This document shows positions 29,901 to 38,565 of a stretch of 64,000 nt of DNA, one piece after another (within the stretch, counting starts at the first letter, position 1; each line of letters starts with the position of its first letter). This DNA comes from Absicoccus porci (lineage in GTDB: Bacteria; Bacillota_I; Bacilli_A; Erysipelotrichales; Erysipelotrichaceae): the NCBI RefSeq assembly GCF_003725415.1, contig NZ_RJQC01000002.1, positions 406,439-470,438 of the forward strand, in the 5' to 3' direction. The position numbers and the translations under genes were made by a program. Under the pieces are notes generated by a model, which was not told the origin of the DNA, ran no database searches, and worked only from the letters and a program-made list of their open reading frames with translations.

Positions 29901-30694
29901 AAAACATCCTTTTTTTAGATTTAGATGCCACTTTATGGCTCAACGAACAAATTCCCCTTTCTGCTTCGAGTGCTATTTTCCAAGCCAAACATAATGGACA
30001 TAAAATTTTTGTGAATACCGGTCGTACCAAAGGGGAAGGTATTGTACCCCTATTGCCATTAAAATTAGATGGCTATTGTTTCTCTGCCGGTAGTGAAATA
30101 TATATTGGTGATCAAACATTGATTTTTGATCCTTTAAAACCAGAAGATGCCAAATCCATGACACAATTTATGCTTGATCATAAAATTGGTGTATCGCTAG
30201 AAGGATCGGATAAAACCTATTTGGACGCCATCAATAAAGCGGAATTTCTACAACGCATTCAAGTCAATCCCCAAGCACAAGCCATCCAACGTTTTTTAGC
30301 GATGCCAAACATCCATCAAGTGAAAGAGGAAGACTATTCTCAATTCACGAAATTGTACTTGTGCAATCCCAATGCAGTGGATCCTGCCATCATTCAACAG
30401 GCTGTTACGTCCGATTGTGAATTGACAATGTTTGGTATGGATACCGGTGAAATCACAAATATCCATCATAACAAGGGAACGGCTATTCAGGATGTAAAAA
30501 ACTATTATGGAAACGAATACCGAACAATTGCGTTTGGTGATAGTGAAAATGATCTAAGCATGTTTGAAGCAGCCGATATTGCGGTGGCCATGGGCAATGC
30601 GAAACCGGAAATCCAAAAAAAAGCAGACTATGTTACAAAAGATATTCGTAAACACGGTCTGTATCATGCATTTAAATATTTCGATTTAATATAA
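29897..30694 (+). CDS. HAD superfamily phosphatase, Cof type
   Basis: Haloacid dehalogenase-type hydrolase acting on a sugar phosphate, nucleotide or cofactor. Motif I is LFLDLDATLW (nucleophile Asp and the Asp two residues on; the usual DxDGT reads DxDAT here), motif II is IFVNTGRTKG, motif III is the Lys in HNKGTAI, and motif IV is AFGDSENDLSMFEAADIAVAMGN. The 265 aa length with a C2B cap (about residues 85-190) is typical of Cof proteins. There is no Shine-Dalgarno; the ATG follows a TATAAT by 6 bases, so the mRNA may be leaderless. Its stop abuts the stop of the next, convergent gene. Confidence 0.88.
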   Translation: MKNILFLDLDATLWLNEQIPLSASSAIFQAKHNGHKIFVNTGRTKGEGIVPLLPLKLDGYCFSAGSEIYIGDQTLIFDPLKPEDAKSMTQFMLDHKIGVSLEGSDKTYLDAINKAEFLQRIQVNPQAQAIQRFLAMPNIHQVKEEDYSQFTKLYLCNPNAVDPAIIQQAVTSDCELTMFGMDTGEITNIHHNKGTAIQDVKNYYGNEYRTIAFGDSENDLSMFEAADIAVAMGNAKPEIQKKADYVTKDIRKHGLYHAFKYFDLI

Positions 30695-31012
30695 TTATGC
30701 TTGTTCTGCTTGCACATCGGCATATTTTCTGCGCGATGGATCCAGATTATCCACATAATAGCGAACGGTTAATATACCCGCAATTTTCGTGCGAATCTTT
30801 GGTTCAACAATGAAACTATCGCCTTCTAACATGGCATCTAACATAGCTTTGCAGCAAGGTGTCAAATTCTTTACCTTAGGTTCACTTTCTTCATTGAACT
30901 CTTTGGCATTAATTTCAATATATAACCACATTTTATCATGTGCTTCTTGTTTCATTTCTTGTAACCGTTGGGCATATTGCTCTTGCGTCCACTTCGTTTT
31001 CTTTGTTGCCAT
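30695..31012 (-). CDS. Conserved-looking hypothetical protein, about 105 aa
   Basis: Not recognised. The start was set at the ATG 9 bases after GAAAGGA (MATKKTKWTQEQ); an ATG three codons earlier abuts the Shine-Dalgarno. The N-terminal third is a charged, probably helical segment (QYAQRLQEMKQEAHDKMW), followed by a region with a CC pair (NLTPCCKAMLDAMLEGD) and a mixed beta-like C-terminus (FIVEPKIRTKIAGILTVRYY). No signal peptide or membrane helix. It lies 58 bases after map and ends back to back with the HAD gene with no visible terminator. Confidence 0.7.
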   Translation of the reverse strand: MATKKTKWTQEQYAQRLQEMKQEAHDKMWLYIEINAKEFNEESEPKVKNLTPCCKAMLDAMLEGDSFIVEPKIRTKIAGILTVRYYVDNLDPSRRKYADVQAEQA

Positions 31013-31070
31013 AATCTTCATTCCTTTCTTATGTTATATCTTAGTAAAACACTTAAGAAATTTCAAGTTT

Positions 31071-31940
31071 TTACCAAGCTAAGACTTCAATTCCATGGTC
31101 TGTGACCATTAATGTGTTTTCCCATTGGGCACTTAATTTACCATCACTCGTATAAGCTGTCCAACCATTTTTCTTATCCACAAACAAAGTAGCCTTTCCT
31201 TGATTGATCATTGGTTCAATGGTAAAGACCATACCAGGTGCTAAGACCATACCGGTATTTTTAATGCCAAAATGCGTGATATATGGATCTTCATGGAAGC
31301 CATTTCCAACACCATGACCACAGAATTCACGAACGACTGTATAGCCGTTTTTATGTGCATGTTCTTGAATGGCTGCACCGATATCACCAACATGTCCCCA
31401 AGGACGAACGGCTGCTTTTCCTACTTCCAAACATTCTTTGGTCACTTCAACCAAGCGTTTGGCTTCATCCGAAACTTTTCCGACCATGTACATACGTGAT
31501 GCATCGGCATAATGATCATGGAAAATAGTGGTACAATCCACATTTACGATATCGCCTTCTTTTAAAATGACTTTATCACTTGGGATACCGTGACAAATTT
31601 CATTATTTACGGATGTACACACACTTTTTGGAAATCCTTCATAACCAAGATCTGCGGGGATACCGCCATGTTGCGTTGTATAATCATATACAAATTGATC
31701 AATTTCCAACGTTGTGATGCCAGGTTGGATACGATCTTCCAACTCATCCAAAATGCCATTATTGATGACCGCTGCTTTTTTGATCCAGTGGATATCATCT
31801 GCATTTTTGATCAATCGATGTTCAGGTACGATTTGTCCTTGAAGACGTAACACATTAATGGTATCATCCCATTTTTCATGACAATTCTTATATTTCTTAT
31901 GAGATCCACACCAACATGGTGCATTCTTATTCATTTTCAT
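31071..31940 (-). CDS. map: Methionine aminopeptidase, type I, with SEC-C zinc motif
   Basis: Removes the initiator methionine from nascent proteins. The N-terminus carries a SEC-C zinc-binding motif, CWCGSHKKYKNCH (residues 9-21), a form common in Bacillota and thought to help ribosome contact. The metallopeptidase domain has all five metal ligands: Asp in VNVDCT, Asp in DASRMYMVG, His in FCGHGVG, Glu in FTIEPMIN and Glu in AQWENTLMV. The substrate-contacting segment is SVNNEICHGIP. The 289 aa length fits the SEC-C subtype. It follows prmC by 14 bases. Confidence 0.95.
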   Translation of the reverse strand: MKMNKNAPCWCGSHKKYKNCHEKWDDTINVLRLQGQIVPEHRLIKNADDIHWIKKAAVINNGILDELEDRIQPGITTLEIDQFVYDYTTQHGGIPADLGYEGFPKSVCTSVNNEICHGIPSDKVILKEGDIVNVDCTTIFHDHYADASRMYMVGKVSDEAKRLVEVTKECLEVGKAAVRPWGHVGDIGAAIQEHAHKNGYTVVREFCGHGVGNGFHEDPYITHFGIKNTGMVLAPGMVFTIEPMINQGKATLFVDKKNGWTAYTSDGKLSAQWENTLMVTDHGIEVLAW

Positions 31941-31954
31941 ACTATCGCTTCTTT

Positions 31955-32800
31955 CTATCTTTCAATGGTAAACATACGATCTTTTTTACTCATATCTTTA
32001 TGAATCGTGATTTTTGCATCCGGAAAATATTCTCTAGCTAATTTCGATAGCGCTTGGCCTTGATTCCATCCCATTTCAAAAGCTAAAAAAGCATGTTCAT
32101 TCAATACTTGATGAGCTTTTTCAAACACATCCCGATAAAATTTCAAGCCATCTTCACCACCAAATAAAGCAACATGTGGTTCATAGTTGACAACACTCTT
32201 TTCCATCTTTTCTTCATTTGGGATATAGGGTGGGTTACAAACCAAAATATCACAGGTTAGATTGCGTTCGATAAATGGATCTAACATATTTCCACAAATA
32301 AAGTTCACATGTGCACCTAAGGTATCGTTGTTTTCTTTCGCAACGATCAATGCTTTTTTAGAAATATCCGATGCAATCACATTCATTTTGGGTTCTTCTA
32401 AATTTAGTGTAATGCCAATGGCACCTGAACCTGTAGCTACATCAAATACTTGTACAGATTCTTTATCACCAAAATGATCATCAAATAGTTGTAAGACCAA
32501 AGCAACCAATTCTTCCGTTTCTGGGCGAGGAATCAATACATCTTCATTGACTTTGAAGTTATAGCCATAAAAACATTCATAACCAAGCACATAACTTAAT
32601 GGTTCTCCTTGTTCCATCAAGTGAATGCCTTCAAGATAATCGGTTTGTATTTCTTCAGGAATCTCTTCGTCCATCTGACTATACAAATCAATATGGGCAT
32701 TCTGACACAACTCCACCATATAAAGCATCGCAGCTTGTTCACCCTGTCCGGCTTTATAGAGTCGTTCTTTTCCTTCATTGATCAGACGATGAAATGTCAT
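31955..32800 (-). CDS. prmC: Release factor glutamine methyltransferase
   Basis: Methylates the glutamine of the GGQ motif in RF1 and RF2, which raises termination efficiency. The SAM-binding loop is VFDVATGSGAIGITL and the catalytic motif is LVCNPPYIP. The N-terminal helical domain carries PLSYVLGYECFYGYNFKVN, with RPETEEL after it, as in the family. The 281 aa length is normal. Its ATG overlaps the prfA stop as ATGA (32797-32800), so enzyme and substrate are translationally coupled, a widely conserved arrangement. Confidence 0.95.
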   Translation of the reverse strand: MTFHRLINEGKERLYKAGQGEQAAMLYMVELCQNAHIDLYSQMDEEIPEEIQTDYLEGIHLMEQGEPLSYVLGYECFYGYNFKVNEDVLIPRPETEELVALVLQLFDDHFGDKESVQVFDVATGSGAIGITLNLEEPKMNVIASDISKKALIVAKENNDTLGAHVNFICGNMLDPFIERNLTCDILVCNPPYIPNEEKMEKSVVNYEPHVALFGGEDGLKFYRDVFEKAHQVLNEHAFLAFEMGWNQGQALSKLAREYFPDAKITIHKDMSKKDRMFTIER

Positions 32801-33876
32801 TCGCTCTTTTCTCCTGCAATCTTTGCTTGTTGATCAGCCGCTGCCAAAGCTTGCATCAAATCTTCCAATCGACCATCCATAATTCGATCCAATTGATTGA
32901 CCGTATAACCAATGCGATGATCGGTCACACGATTTTGTGGATAGTTGTACGTACGAATCTTTTCCGCACGATCTCCTGTACCAATCTTTGACATACGGGC
33001 TTTATCGTTCTTTTCTTCCAGTTCTCGTTGATGGGCTTCATAGACACGAGCACGAATCGTCATCAATGCGGTGGCACGGTTTTCATGTTGTGATCGACCA
33101 TCCTGACATTTTACGACAATACCGGTTGGTTTATGAACAATACGAACGGCAGAATCGGTTTTATTGATATGCTGACCACCAGCTCCACTCGATCGCATCG
33201 TATCGATTTCCAAATCGTTCATATCGATTTCAAAATCATCTTCTTCGATTTCTGGCATACACAAAACAGTAGCTGTTGATGTATGAATACGGCCTTGTGA
33301 TTCCGTCTTTGGCACACGTTGTACACGATGACTACCACTTTCAAACTTCAAAGTGCCATAGGCTCCATCGCCATTGACTTTGAAAGAAATTAAGCTGTAT
33401 CCACCTGCTTCACTTGGTTCGGATTCGATGACTTCGGTACGCCATCCTTTTTGTTCGCAATATTTGACATACATACGATACAAATCACCAGCAAAGATAT
33501 TGCCTTCGTCACCACCAGCAGCACCACGAATTTCAATGATGCAGTTGTGTGAATCATTTGGATCTTTTGGCACTAATAGTTTTTCCAATTGATCCAAATA
33601 ATCTTGAATTTTTGGTTCTAATTCGTCGACTTCCATTTGTGCCATTTCCCGAATTTCTTTATCGTCTTCTTTCGTTAATTCTTTTGCTTCTGCTAAATCT
33701 TCTTTCGCTTTTTTATATTCTTGATATGTTTCAACAATAGGCGTCAATTCTCGTTGTTCACGGCCTAGCTTTGCCATTGTCTTTCGATCAGAGACAATTT
33801 TACTGTCCATCATCATTTCATTGATTTCGTTATAACGCTTTACCATACCGTCTAAACGGTCTTCCATTTTTGCCAT
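32797..33876 (-). CDS. prfA: Peptide chain release factor 1
   Basis: Recognises UAA and UAG stop codons and triggers release of the nascent chain. The GGQ motif is RSSGAGGQHINKTDSAVRI (about residue 230), and the conserved RGAAGGDEGNIFAGDLYRMY and GSHRVQRVP segments precede it. The 359 aa length is standard. I set the start at the ATG 8 bases after GAGAGGA (MAKMEDRLDG); the upstream ATG at 33885 directly abuts the Shine-Dalgarno. First gene of a prfA-prmC-map series, divergent from the glucosaminidase gene. Confidence 0.96.
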   Translation of the reverse strand: MAKMEDRLDGMVKRYNEINEMMMDSKIVSDRKTMAKLGREQRELTPIVETYQEYKKAKEDLAEAKELTKEDDKEIREMAQMEVDELEPKIQDYLDQLEKLLVPKDPNDSHNCIIEIRGAAGGDEGNIFAGDLYRMYVKYCEQKGWRTEVIESEPSEAGGYSLISFKVNGDGAYGTLKFESGSHRVQRVPKTESQGRIHTSTATVLCMPEIEEDDFEIDMNDLEIDTMRSSGAGGQHINKTDSAVRIVHKPTGIVVKCQDGRSQHENRATALMTIRARVYEAHQRELEEKNDKARMSKIGTGDRAEKIRTYNYPQNRVTDHRIGYTVNQLDRIMDGRLEDLMQALAAADQQAKIAGEKSE

Positions 33877-33923
33877 ATTATTCATCCTCTCAACCCTAAT
33901 AATATATCATGATTACCCTATAA

Positions 33924-33952
33924 ATGACACTCTTATTCATTTTTGATAAAAT
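33924..33952 (+). promoter_or_regulatory. Promoter of the glucosaminidase gene, predicted leaderless
   Basis: -35 ATGACA (33924-33929), a 17-base spacer and -10 TAAAAT (33947-33952) preceded by an extended TGA. The ATG starts 6 bases later at 33959 with no Shine-Dalgarno between, so transcription is predicted to start at or near the A of the ATG. Confidence 0.8.
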
Positions 33953-33958
33953 ATAGAT

Positions 33959-35341
33959 ATGCGAAAATTACAACGTTCTCAAATCATCTTGGTCCTTTGT
34001 TTTGCGATGATGATTGGGATCTTTCTTGGTTTCAAATTCACTGAATCCGGTACGTATCAATTGGTTTCTTATGCGAATGGTACAACACAGATTCAAGATA
34101 CCTATCATCATTTTTGGTTAGCTAAGAATGCATTAGCTGCCAGCAATGATCGAAATTTGTGCATCATGGATGAACAAGGAAATGTTCTTGCTTTAAAAGA
34201 AGGTTTGGTCAATCTACATACCAAGGCCATCACCGAAAATACATCGTATACGATTGACGGCACTGATGAAAAAGGCTATATCAATGGTCAATATGGTGCT
34301 GATGCACTTTATTTAGGAACAAATCATGATGGTTCAAAAATTTTATGTATGATCAGTGGCGTGCGCGCTTGGTTTAATCGTAGTGATGTTGTTTTATATC
34401 CTTATTCGGATCAAGTGCATAGTTCCTATTACACCATTCAAGGAAATGCACTCAATCATACGATTTCTTTAAATGTGACAGATACCCAATCGGTTACCTA
34501 TGCGATTGGTCCGAAACCAGAAGGTCTTCAAGAAAATACAGTTTATTTTTCCTATGATGGACATTGGTTTTATGATTCTTTTGATAAATTATCCGATGAT
34601 ATGCAGCTCGAAAGACATGATCATGCCGTGAATTCGACAGCGTATTATAATCCATATCAATTTATGCCACATCGATCGACTACTTCTTTATCGGCAGAAG
34701 ACTTCAATACATTTTTGGAAAACAAGCATCGTACCAATTCCTTATTGTATGATCAAGGTGAAACTTTCTTAAAAGGACAAAATACATATGGAATCAATGC
34801 GGCCATGGTTTTTTCCCTGGCTTGTAATGAAAGTGCATATGGTCAAAGCACCATTGCGAAATTAACCAATAACTTATTTGGTCATGCAGCTTATGATTCC
34901 AATCCCGATGCGGCAACCAGTTACGCCAGTATTGCCAATTGCATTCAAGCCCATGATGTCGATTTTATCCAAAAGGGATATGCCAATCCGAAAGATTCTC
35001 GATATCGTGGTTCATGGTTTGGCGATAAAAGTACGGGGATCAATGTGAACTATGCTTCGGATCCCTATTGGGGTGAAAAGGCTGCTTCGATTTACTATCA
35101 ATTAGAACCAAATCTCAAACAGAAGCCATCCACTTGGATGTGTACTCAAGATATACCAGTATATGATAAACCAAATGGAAATGTATTATATACATACACC
35201 AAGGGTTCAGTTATCAGTGTCATTATCAAAAAACAAGAGAATGGATGGATACAAATTGCTTCGGAAGCACCAATCAAAAATGGTGCCATTGATGTCAAAG
35301 GTACATATAATAACGATAGTGTTTATATAGAAGGAGATTAA
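33959..35341 (+). CDS. Secreted or membrane-anchored peptidoglycan glucosaminidase
   Basis: Cell-wall hydrolase. An N-terminal hydrophobic segment (about residues 9-26, IILVLCFAMMIGIFLGF) acts as signal or anchor. The middle region, about 30-235, has repeated short beta-like stretches and no recognised family. The glucosaminidase domain lies at about 245-385, with the Glu of SLACNESAYGQSTIA as likely catalytic acid and NNLFGHAAYDS and AHDVDFIQKGY downstream, as in LytG/Bax-like enzymes. The last 70 residues (DIPVYDKPNGNVLYTY and ENGWIQIA) look like a bacterial SH3 wall-binding domain. It has its own promoter and no Shine-Dalgarno. tatD follows 4 bases later. Confidence 0.85.
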   Translation: MRKLQRSQIILVLCFAMMIGIFLGFKFTESGTYQLVSYANGTTQIQDTYHHFWLAKNALAASNDRNLCIMDEQGNVLALKEGLVNLHTKAITENTSYTIDGTDEKGYINGQYGADALYLGTNHDGSKILCMISGVRAWFNRSDVVLYPYSDQVHSSYYTIQGNALNHTISLNVTDTQSVTYAIGPKPEGLQENTVYFSYDGHWFYDSFDKLSDDMQLERHDHAVNSTAYYNPYQFMPHRSTTSLSAEDFNTFLENKHRTNSLLYDQGETFLKGQNTYGINAAMVFSLACNESAYGQSTIAKLTNNLFGHAAYDSNPDAATSYASIANCIQAHDVDFIQKGYANPKDSRYRGSWFGDKSTGINVNYASDPYWGEKAASIYYQLEPNLKQKPSTWMCTQDIPVYDKPNGNVLYTYTKGSVISVIIKKQENGWIQIASEAPIKNGAIDVKGTYNNDSVYIEGD

Positions 35342-35345
35342 ACGT

Positions 35346-36092
35346 ATGTATACAGATAGTCATTGTCACATCACTTGTGATGATTTATATGAAAGAATCG
35401 ATGAAGTACTTCAGAATATGAAAGATGTATCTAGAGCGATGATCATGTGTACTTCAGAAGAAGAGTTTTTACGAGCTTTACCACTAAAAGAAAAAGACCC
35501 TAAATTTAAAATTGCGTGGGGATGGTTTCCCGAAGATGCGAAAGATATCACCGAAGAGCATTTTCATAAACTTGAACAAGCGATTTCCAATCATCAAATT
35601 GACTGTGTAGGTGAAATTGGTTTGGATTATCATTGGGACACTTCTTTTATTGAAGAGCAGAAGCGCATCTTTATTCGTCAGATCCAAATGGCGAATAAAT
35701 CCCATTTGCCCATTTCCATTCATATGCGTGATGCCACCAAAGATTGTTTGGATATATTGCGCACCTATGCCCAAACCAAGATCATTTTTCATTGTTTTTC
35801 GGGTTCTGTAGAAACGATGAAGGAATGCTTAAAAATGAATAGTTTTATTTCATTGGGTGGCCCTGTCACTTTTAAGAATGCCAAGAAAGCGAAACAAGTT
35901 GCGATAGCTTGTCCTTTGGATCGTTTATTGAGTGAAACGGATTGTCCTTATATGTGTCCAGAACCATATCGAGGCCGTCAAAATGAACCGATGTATGTCC
36001 AATATGTAGAAAAAAAGATCTGTGAATTGAAACAACTCGATGAAGACATTGTTTGTTCACAGATCCAGAATAATTTTGATTCTTTATTTTAG
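35346..36092 (+). CDS. tatD: TatD family metal-dependent deoxyribonuclease
   Basis: TIM-barrel metallohydrolase with 3'-5' DNase activity in characterised members. The metal ligands are visible: TDSHCH at the N-terminus (HxH), Glu in VGEIGLDYHW, His in SIHMRDA, His in IFHCFSGS and Asp in LSETDCPYM. The 248 aa length is normal. AAGGAGA is placed over the end of the preceding gene. The 3' end overlaps the convergent ArsC/Spx-like gene by 9 bases and no terminator was seen there. Exact substrate unknown. Confidence 0.92.
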   Translation: MYTDSHCHITCDDLYERIDEVLQNMKDVSRAMIMCTSEEEFLRALPLKEKDPKFKIAWGWFPEDAKDITEEHFHKLEQAISNHQIDCVGEIGLDYHWDTSFIEEQKRIFIRQIQMANKSHLPISIHMRDATKDCLDILRTYAQTKIIFHCFSGSVETMKECLKMNSFISLGGPVTFKNAKKAKQVAIACPLDRLLSETDCPYMCPEPYRGRQNEPMYVQYVEKKICELKQLDEDIVCSQIQNNFDSLF

Positions 36093-36437
36093 CGTTGCAT
36101 AAGCATCTGGCCTATTCCCGATGATGATCGTATCATCGCTGACCACAATGGGGCGTTTGACCAACATGCCATCACTTGCCAATAATTCAATCAATTGATC
36201 ATCGCTATAGGTTTGTCGCTTGGTTTTGACATCTAATTTGCGATAGAGTTGACCACTTGTATTGAATAATTGTTTTAATTCCACACCACGATCAATCCAA
36301 CTTTTGATTTCATCAACGGTTGGATTTTCTTTTGTGATGTCGCGATATTCGGCATGGATTCCTAAATCTTCTAATGTTTGATAGGCTTTCTTACATGTGG
36401 AACATTTGGGATAGCCAATAAAAGTAATCTTATTCAT
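36084..36437 (-). CDS. ArsC/Spx family thioredoxin-fold protein
   Basis: A 117-residue protein with YPKCSTCKKAYQTLEDLGI (a CxxC, residues 12-15, at the usual position), DITKENPTVDEIKSWI and the C-terminal MLVKRPIVV with the conserved Arg of the ArsC fold. Spx regulators share the fold and CxxC, but sequences such as LFNTSGQLYRKLD are closer to the arsenate-reductase-like YffB/YusI type. Either an oxidoreductase or a redox regulator is possible. It overlaps the prs stop by 8 bases and probably belongs to the glmU-prs transcript. Confidence 0.82.
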   Translation of the reverse strand: MNKITFIGYPKCSTCKKAYQTLEDLGIHAEYRDITKENPTVDEIKSWIDRGVELKQLFNTSGQLYRKLDVKTKRQTYSDDQLIELLASDGMLVKRPIVVSDDTIIIGNRPDAYATLK

Positions 36438-37389
36438 GCATGAAAGGTTTATTCAACGCAACGGAAAGTGATGTATTATTTTCTACTGCACTAATCAAGC
36501 GAGCTAATAATGGTGCAACCGATAAGACTTTCATTTCTGGGAATTCTTTTTGGTGTTCGGTTTGATCGATGGTATTTGTACATACAAATTCTTCCAAACC
36601 AGTTGCACGTAAACGTTCTACAGCTGGTCCAGATAAAATGGCATGGGAACAAGTTACAAAGACTTTGGTAGCCCCATGATCTTTTAACATTTGTACACCG
36701 GAAGCAATGGTTCCGCCCGTATCGACCATATCATCAATGATGATAGCGACCTTACCCTGAACATCACCAATTAAGTTCATGGCAACGGCTACATTTGGTT
36801 TTGGACGACGTTTATCAATGATGGCAATTGGTGCATGAAGAATTTCAGCTAATTTACGTGCACGAACTGCTCCTCCATGGTCTGGTGATACAACAACCAA
36901 ATCGCCAAGATCTTTTCGTGATTCGAAATATTCACCAATCAATCGATTCGCAGCAATATCATCGGCTGGGATATCAAAGAAACCTTGAATTTGGGTAGCA
37001 TGTAAATCAATCGTAACGACACGATCTGCTCCGGCACGTTCTAATAGTGAAGCAACCAACTTGGCACTAATTGGTTGACGAGGGGCTGCTTTACGATCTT
37101 GTCGTGCATATCCATAATAAGGAATAATGGCATTGATCGTTTTGGCACTGGCACGTTTACAAGCATCAATCGCAATCAATAATTCCATTAAGTTATCATT
37201 AACTGGATCGTTGGTACTTTGAACAAGATAAACGTGTTTTCCTCGAATGGATTCTTTTGGCGTTACCAAAATTTCTTTATCGGCAAAATGGTTGATACTA
37301 ATATTTCCAAGTGGTAAGTTTAATTCTTGACAAATTTCTGATGCTAATTGTTTACTTGATGATAATGCGAATACAACTGTGTTTTCCAT
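36430..37389 (-). CDS. prs: Ribose-phosphate pyrophosphokinase
   Basis: Makes PRPP from ribose-5-phosphate and ATP for nucleotide, His and Trp synthesis. Motifs are INHFADKEI, STNDPVNDNLMELL, IPYYGYARQDRK (ATP site), VVSPDHGG, and the PRPP-loop IIDDMVDTGGTI. The start was set at MENTVVFALSSSK, 7 bases after AGGAAGGA; the frame stays open 20 codons upstream into glmU, but without family similarity. The length is 319 aa. It follows glmU by 13 bases, the glmU-prs pair conserved in Bacillota. Confidence 0.96.
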   Translation of the reverse strand: MENTVVFALSSSKQLASEICQELNLPLGNISINHFADKEILVTPKESIRGKHVYLVQSTNDPVNDNLMELLIAIDACKRASAKTINAIIPYYGYARQDRKAAPRQPISAKLVASLLERAGADRVVTIDLHATQIQGFFDIPADDIAANRLIGEYFESRKDLGDLVVVSPDHGGAVRARKLAEILHAPIAIIDKRRPKPNVAVAMNLIGDVQGKVAIIIDDMVDTGGTIASGVQMLKDHGATKVFVTCSHAILSGPAVERLRATGLEEFVCTNTIDQTEHQKEFPEMKVLSVAPLLARLISAVENNTSLSVALNKPFMHE

Positions 37390-37402
37390 GAATGTTTCCT
37401 TC

Positions 37403-38467
37403 CTATTTTTCTTGTCCCTTAGCGATGTGTTCATTTTCGAATCGTTCAAAACTCTTTAATCGACATTGTCTATCAACTTGACAATTCGTAATCGCTGTCA
37501 TTGGCCCAATTTGTGTGTCTTGATCAATTTGTGAAGATGTAATGATACTTGCATCAATCGTAACGCCATCCTGGATCGTTGAATCTACGATCCGTGAATT
37601 GGAACGAATGATTACACCATTACCAATTTGTGTCTTTCCGGTAATTTCTACATTCGGATAAATGATCACATCATGACCAATCTTCACATCTTTGCCAATC
37701 ATTGTACGTTTTGGATCAATGATCTGTACACCTTGTTCCAACCAATATGAATTGATATGATTGGTCATCCAAGTATACGCACGATACAATTCTTTGCAAT
37801 CATTGATGCCCATGACTTCTTCACGATTTTCAATGACCATACCGTTTACGGTTTTTCCTTGATTGGATAATATGGATATTAAATCGGTTAAATAATATTC
37901 ATGTTGAGCGTTGTTTGGCTCCAATTTATCTAAGGAAGCAAATAAATCCTGGTTTTTAAAACAATAGATACCGGCATTGATTTCCTTGATCTTTAATTGT
38001 TCTGGATCACAATCTTTTGCTTCTACGATACCAATCACATTGTTGGCTTGATCACGTACAATTCGTCCATAAGCACCGGCATCTTCTAAGATGGCTGTGC
38101 ATAATGTTGCGGAAGCCGTTTCATTGGCTTGGAACAATTTTTCTAATGTTTCTGGTTGTATACATGGTCCATCACCATTAATGATGATCGTATCGCCTGT
38201 TTCATTCGCTAATTGCTGACATTGCATGACCGCATGTCCCGTTCCTAATTGTGGTTCTTGTAAAGCAAATTCCACATCCTTAAATGTTGCTTCAATGGTT
38301 TGGGCTTGATAGCCAACCACGACCACAATTCGTTCTACATGCACAGCACGTAATGCATCAATAATATATGCCAACATAGGCCGGTCGATAATGGAATGCA
38401 TCACCTTGGATTGGGATGATTTCATTCGCGTGCCTTTGCCAGCTGCCAATATAATGGCATTGCGCAT
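37403..38467 (-). CDS. glmU: GlmU with truncated acetyltransferase domain (UDP-GlcNAc pyrophosphorylase)
   Basis: The N-terminal 228 residues form a complete uridylyltransferase: LAAGKGTRMKS, QEPQLGTGHAVM, INGDGPCI and NAGIYCF. It makes UDP-GlcNAc from GlcNAc-1-P and UTP. The left-handed beta-helix follows, with hexapeptides such as IGKDVKIGHDVIIYPNVEI, but the protein ends at residue 354 against about 456 in the family. It stops around the position of E. coli residue 350, so the acetyltransferase catalytic His (E. coli H363) and the acetyl-CoA-binding coils are missing. The stop is 13 bases from prs, leaving no room for a frameshifted remainder. GlcN-1-P acetylation must come from another gene or not be needed. 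Confidence 0.9.
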   Translation of the reverse strand: MRNAIILAAGKGTRMKSSQSKVMHSIIDRPMLAYIIDALRAVHVERIVVVVGYQAQTIEATFKDVEFALQEPQLGTGHAVMQCQQLANETGDTIIINGDGPCIQPETLEKLFQANETASATLCTAILEDAGAYGRIVRDQANNVIGIVEAKDCDPEQLKIKEINAGIYCFKNQDLFASLDKLEPNNAQHEYYLTDLISILSNQGKTVNGMVIENREEVMGINDCKELYRAYTWMTNHINSYWLEQGVQIIDPKRTMIGKDVKIGHDVIIYPNVEITGKTQIGNGVIIRSNSRIVDSTIQDGVTIDASIITSSQIDQDTQIGPMTAITNCQVDRQCRLKSFERFENEHIAKGQEK

Positions 38468-38530
38468 ATCCTTACCACCTAACTTTCATACATCATACAT
38501 TCTATACAATAATTGTCATTCAAGCAAATT

Positions 38531-38565
38531 AAAAAAGACTAGCCTTTCTAAGAAAGACCTAGTCT
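38531..38565 (-). terminator. Terminator after the coiled-coil protein gene
   Basis: Inverted repeat with arms AGACTAG/CTAGTCT (outer 7 bp) and an inner CTTT/AAAG pairing, followed on the minus strand by T6 (38531-38536). It overlaps the stop codon at 38559-38561 and separates the comF region from glmU-prs. Confidence 0.85.
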
